A DNA stretch of 64,000 nucleotides from CAYVTZ01 sp964454685 (GTDB taxonomy: Bacteria; Bacillota; Clostridia; Christensenellales; Christensenellaceae), in assembly GCA_964454685.1 (NCBI GenBank), contig CAYVTZ010000013.1, positions 1-64,000 on the forward strand, in the 5' to 3' direction. Below the pieces are notes generated by a model, which saw only the letters and a program-made list of their open reading frames with translations, searched no databases and was not told the origin of the DNA. Positions 60,685 to 64,000 of this stretch are shown here, in pieces (within the stretch, counting starts at the first letter, position 1; each line of letters opens with the position of its first letter). The translations under genes and the position numbers were made by a program.

Positions 60685-61116
60685 CTATTGAATCACATAA
60701 TCGCTGATGATAACCGCCTGCAAATCTTCCATCTTCAAAGCTTCCTTCACCGCTGTGGTCATCTCGCTTTCCAGCATGCCAATGGCTTCAGGGTTCCGCA
60801 GTTCTTCTTCTGTGTGCCCCATAACCACTTTGATGATCTGATTGCGGATCATCGCCATATTGGTGGTCAAAAATTCTGTCTGATCCTTTCCGGTCAGTGC
60901 CAGCGCGGTATTTAGCTTGATTAATGATAAACTATCCTTGACATTGGTAACAAAGTAATCTCCGGGAACAAAATAATAATATTCCGGCATGGTCTCAACC
61001 GCAGCCGCCTCCTCTTTCCCCGCATCCATTTGTGGCTTCAGCACAAAGAAATAAACGACAAATACTGCTGCCACAGCAAGTGCGACTACAATGATTCCAA
61101 TCTTCTTCTTGTTCAT
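60685..61116 (-). CDS. fliL: Flagellar basal body protein FliL
   Basis: 143 residues. One transmembrane helix (IGIIVVALAVAAVFVVYFFVL, about residues 7-26) and an outside domain with GDYFVTNVKDSLSLIKLNTALAL and the conserved ending (VKEALKMEDLQAVIISDYVIQ). Supports stator function. It is between motB and fliM. Confidence 0.92.
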   Translation of the reverse strand: MNKKKIGIIVVALAVAAVFVVYFFVLKPQMDAGKEEAAAVETMPEYYYFVPGDYFVTNVKDSLSLIKLNTALALTGKDQTEFLTTNMAMIRNQIIKVVMGHTEEELRNPEAIGMLESEMTTAVKEALKMEDLQAVIISDYVIQ

Positions 61117-61162
61117 AGTTCCCTCTCGTCCTCTCCATTGATTCCTGCGTCCCTTTTGCTGA

Positions 61163-61969
61163 TTATGTACCGTATGTTCCTTCGATCATAAATTGAACGC
61201 GTCGATTCTTTTGTTTGTTTTGTGTCGTGTCATTCGGTGCCACCGGAACGGTGTCCGCCATGCCCACAGTCTCAAATTTATTTTCACCCGGCGCATCCAA
61301 AGGAAGCGGGGTGTTCACCTGCATAAAGTTTAACACTTCATCCGCGCGAGCGCTAGATAAGAAGCGATTATTTTTAAATTGCGCCGTCTGAATCGGGTCG
61401 CTGTCCGTATGCCCTTCCACGCGAAAAAGCTGAATCGCATCCCAATACGTTGCAATCATGTCTCCGATGTCCTTCAAAATCAGCCTTGCATGCTCGTCTC
61501 GAATGTCTGCTTTTCCCGAATCAAACAACACAATTTCTGAAATCGTCACAAAAATCAACCGTCCATCACGCTCCAATCCGATCGCGGACTGCAAATCATT
61601 CTGTTCTACATAAGTGTTCAGCTTATCGTAAAGCTTGTCCAGTTGCACTTTAGCCTCCAACTGTCCGGGACTCTGATCTCCCTCGCTTTGCCCTTGTGCA
61701 TCGCGGTTTGCTCGCCTGTTGAGCTGCGGAATCATATCGCCCGATGCAATGCCGTTGGTTGGATTCAGCGGGTCGATCGGCTCAACAATCGCACCCACGG
61801 GCGTTCCACGAAAGGATGCAACAATCTGCACCCATTTTTCTTCGTTCACCTTGGATGAGGCGAACAGCATAACGAAAAAGGCAAGCAACAACGTAACCAT
61901 ATCGCCATACGTATCCATCCAGCTGGCGCCTTTTCGTTCCCGTTTTGGTTTTTGTTTGCGATCCGCCAT
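61163..61969 (-). CDS. motB: Flagellar stator protein MotB
   Basis: 268 residues. Basic N-terminus, one transmembrane helix with the ion-binding aspartate in YGDMVTLLLAFFVMLF (Asp23), a plug/linker region and an OmpA-like peptidoglycan-binding domain (residues 130-265, LFRVEGHTDSDPIQ). It starts 2 bases after motA ends. The ion, proton or sodium, cannot be told safely from the helix alone. Confidence 0.94.
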   Translation of the reverse strand: MADRKQKPKRERKGASWMDTYGDMVTLLLAFFVMLFASSKVNEEKWVQIVASFRGTPVGAIVEPIDPLNPTNGIASGDMIPQLNRRANRDAQGQSEGDQSPGQLEAKVQLDKLYDKLNTYVEQNDLQSAIGLERDGRLIFVTISEIVLFDSGKADIRDEHARLILKDIGDMIATYWDAIQLFRVEGHTDSDPIQTAQFKNNRFLSSARADEVLNFMQVNTPLPLDAPGENKFETVGMADTVPVAPNDTTQNKQKNRRVQFMIEGTYGT

Positions 61970-61971
61970 GA

Positions 61972-62796
61972 TTAAGCACGCTCTCCTTCATCATCACCTT
62001 CCGCAGATGCTGCCGACGCTGCTTTTCCTGCCTCCGATGCGGCAATGAACGATTTCAGTTTATCCTCGATCACGCGCGGGTTTTCACCATCCTGAATGGA
62101 CAACACGCCCTCAATGATGATGTCCTTGCAAAGCTGCTCCTGCGCGTTTCTCGCGCGAAGCTGCGAAGCAATGGGGTTGAAGACCAGGTTCGCCAGCATA
62201 ACGCCGTAGAACGTCGTAACCAAGGCCACAGCCATGTTAGGGCCAATCGAACTCGTGTCTGCCGTCAGGTTCTGAAGCATGTTGATCAGACCGATCAACG
62301 TACCGATCATACCAAACGCCGGTGCGCAAGAGGAGCCAACTTCAAAAATAGAAATATACTTGGCATGACGGTCATCCGTAAAGTATGACTGCGTTTCCAA
62401 CATGCTTTTCACCAGTTCCGGATCCGTTCCGTCCATAACGAGCATGATGCCGTTTTTGATGAACGGGTCTTTGATATCATTCAATTTTTCTTCCAGAGCG
62501 AGGATTCCTTTTTTACGAGCAGTCTCCGCCATCGTCACGATCTCCTGAATCTGCTCGGAGTAATCGCTTGGCGTCGTTGTCATCGCCAGCTTAATGAGCT
62601 GCGGAATCTTCTTGAGGTCGTCCATGGGAAAACTGGCAATGATCGCGCCCAGCGTACCACCCACCACAATCATGATGGAAGGCGGATCAATATAATCCTG
62701 GATTTTCCCGAGGTCAAAGCCACCGCCTGCTATGGCAATACCAATTACCGTGCAAACCATGCCCAGGGCTATGCCCATAAATAAAGACTTGTTCAA
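61972..62796 (-). CDS. motA: Flagellar stator protein MotA
   Basis: 274 residues with four transmembrane helices: two near the N-terminus (3-22, 36-53) and two near 150-205 (GSSCAPAFGMIGTLIGLINML and MAVALVTTFYGVMLANLVFNPIA). A cytoplasmic loop with charged residues lies between. The start is TTG after GAGGTGAAC. Forms the stator with MotB. Confidence 0.94.
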   Translation of the reverse strand: MNKSLFMGIALGMVCTVIGIAIAGGGFDLGKIQDYIDPPSIMIVVGGTLGAIIASFPMDDLKKIPQLIKLAMTTTPSDYSEQIQEIVTMAETARKKGILALEEKLNDIKDPFIKNGIMLVMDGTDPELVKSMLETQSYFTDDRHAKYISIFEVGSSCAPAFGMIGTLIGLINMLQNLTADTSSIGPNMAVALVTTFYGVMLANLVFNPIASQLRARNAQEQLCKDIIIEGVLSIQDGENPRVIEDKLKSFIAASEAGKAASAASAEGDDEGERA

Positions 62797-62815
62797 ATCG
62801 TGTTCACCTCAACTC

Positions 62816-63052
62816 TTACTCTTCAATTTCTTCACGCGCTTGCAAGCTTCTCTGGAGCACCTTAGGCAGCCCCAAATAAATCTTCTGCTTGTACGCGATA
62901 ATCCGCTCAACCACCTCGGATGGCTGATCCAGCACCAGGATTTTTTTTCCTGATGCCAGAATCAACATCGTATCCGGGATAATCTCGATTACATCAATGG
63001 CCTCAGCGTTTACAATGCATGTTTCGCCACCAATTTTCGTTACTTCGATCAT
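62816..63052 (-). CDS. flbD: FlbD-family flagellar protein
   Basis: 78 residues. Short protein of the Gram-positive FlbD (SwrD) type: MIEVTKIGGETCIVNAEAIDVIEIIPDTMLILASGKKILV followed by VVERIIAYKQKIYL. It supports motor torque in Bacillus. It lies between flgE and motA, the usual place. Not related to the Caulobacter regulator of the same name. Confidence 0.9.
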   Translation of the reverse strand: MIEVTKIGGETCIVNAEAIDVIEIIPDTMLILASGKKILVLDQPSEVVERIIAYKQKIYLGLPKVLQRSLQAREEIEE

Positions 63053-63076
63053 ATCCTATTTGTCACCTTTCATAGG

Positions 63077-64000
63077 TTAGCGTTTTAGGTTGATCAGCTC
63101 TTCCAGCATCGCGTCCGTCGTCGTGATGATACGCGAATTTGCCTGGAATCCTCTCTGTGTGGTAATCATGTTTACCATCTCTTCTGAGATATCCACGTTG
63201 GACATTTCCAGTGAAGAAGGCGTAATTCTGCCAGTGCCGCCTGCGCCTGCCAGATTGTGCGTCACACGCCCGGAGTTTGCTGTCGTTGCATACATATTCG
63301 CGGACACTTTCTCCAAACCTTCCGTATTGGTAAAGTTTGCAACTGCCAAATAGCCAAGGATAACCTTTTCACCCTTCGCCATCGTGGTTGCACCGACGAT
63401 GCCCGGCGGTACCATCTCACGCTTGAGCTGTCCGATGACTGCGCCGTCCTCGTTAATGGAGATATTCTCGTACGCATCCTGATCAATGATCATATCACCA
63501 ATTCTGTTGCCGGCAATAAACGCGTCATTGTTCTTCACCGTCACGCCGGAGTTTTCCACCATTGTCGTGATGTTATTGATTGCGGTCGCATAGTTTGCGG
63601 GTCCTTCATTGGTGCTCGGATTCACCGTCACATTCGCCTTAGCCAAAACCGCATTCAAGTCCGCAAGCGTTGTCGGCAGGTCATTGCTGTCTGCCGTAAA
63701 TTTGATGGTTCCCAAAGCCGTCGTCATGGTGTATTCCGTGCCCGGAACCGGCGGATTCGGAATGCCCGTAGCCGTTCTTCCCGCTTCCACTGTACCCAAC
63801 CATGCCACCAGCTCATTGGTTGCTGCGTCGATGGTGTAAGTATAAGTTCCTGTCGTAGCAGCGTTCACCGCATTCGCATTTTTCGTGAAATTCACGTTTT
63901 TAACGCTGCCCGATTCCGCATTCGTCAAGCCAACCACCTTGGGGGAACGATCCGCAATCGTGAAGGACATGGTTCCCAAATCTGTTTGAATGCTGTATAC
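63077..64000 (-). CDS. flgE: Flagellar hook protein FlgE, 5' end outside window
   Basis: The frame is open to the window edge, so at least 307 residues of the C-terminal part are present. SLEMSNVDISEEMVNMITTQRGFQANSRIITTTDAMLEELINLKR is the diagnostic hook-protein ending, and LGYLAVANFTNTEGLEKVSANMYATTANSG is the conserved region before it. Exported hook subunit. An internal ATG at 63979 is not the start. FlgD and FliK-like genes normally lie upstream, beyond the window. Confidence 0.93.
   Translation of the reverse strand, partial: VYSIQTDLGTMSFTIADRSPKVVGLTNAESGSVKNVNFTKNANAVNAATTGTYTYTIDAATNELVAWLGTVEAGRTATGIPNPPVPGTEYTMTTALGTIKFTADSNDLPTTLADLNAVLAKANVTVNPSTNEGPANYATAINNITTMVENSGVTVKNNDAFIAGNRIGDMIIDQDAYENISINEDGAVIGQLKREMVPPGIVGATTMAKGEKVILGYLAVANFTNTEGLEKVSANMYATTANSGRVTHNLAGAGGTGRITPSSLEMSNVDISEEMVNMITTQRGFQANSRIITTTDAMLEELINLKR

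Overview
The window looks like the chromosome of a motile member of the Bacillota, most likely class Clostridia. The evidence is the flagellar gene set (FliY rather than a short FliN, an FlhO/FlhP pair, YvyF, YaaR, FliW with CsrA, a SwrB-like protein, sigma-D), the PyrR-type attenuator joined to a pyrB-pyrI pair, and strong sigma-A promoters with 17-base spacers. No phage, insertion sequence, CRISPR array, tRNA or rRNA was recognised. The species cannot be named from the sequence alone.

Region 1 (1-5230) holds the 5' part of proS, a GNAT acetyltransferase, and a btuF-btuC-btuD cobalamin uptake operon on the minus strand. That operon is preceded by a well-conserved cobalamin riboswitch with its own terminator. 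Region 2 (5300-16740) is arginine and pyrimidine synthesis. It runs argC-argB-argD, a terminator, carB, a GNAT protein and a small membrane protein on the plus strand, facing argF, pyrB-pyrI and a lone trpB on the minus strand. argC and argF share a promoter design in which an ArgR-like box covers the -35 element. pyrB has a PyrR-binding element and an attenuator hairpin. argJ, argA, argE, argG, argH and carA are not in the window, so the GNAT gene after carB is a candidate N-acetylglutamate synthase.

Region 3 (16870-26360) is mixed. It has a cysteine-rich pentapeptide-repeat protein, an ApgM-type phosphomutase (family also proposed as a homoserine kinase), a two-component system, and a minus-strand set of two ABC exporter half-transporters with one degenerate ATPase site, an FkbM-type methyltransferase and a GNAT.

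Region 4 (26420-64000) is one large flagellar and chemotaxis locus, all on the minus strand except one FlhB-C-terminus-like gene. In transcription order it reads flgE (cut by the window end), flbD, motA, motB, fliL, fliM, fliY, cheB, a FliK-like gene, a papain-fold-like protein, fliD, fliS, a FliT-like gene, yaaR, cheR, a lytic transglycosylase, an EAL-HDOD protein, a hemerythrin, cheV, flgB, flgC, fliE, a terminator, fliO, fliP, fliQ, fliR, flhB, flhA, flhF, flhG, a PilZ protein, sigD, a small acidic protein, a SwrB-like gene, flhO, flhP, yvyF, flgM, flgN, flgK, flgL, a DUF6470 gene, fliW and csrA. fliF, fliG, fliH, fliI, fliJ, flgD, cheA, cheW, cheY and flagellin are absent, so the usual fla/che operon is split and the rest presumably lies elsewhere. 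Two sigma-D-type promoters with identical 16-base spacing precede fliD and flhO.

The most interesting points are two wall-degrading proteins without Sec signals embedded in the flagellar locus and no FlgJ; large duplicated domains inside FlgL and FliD; the EAL-HDOD, hemerythrin and CheV sensory group; and the candidate N-acetylglutamate synthase.
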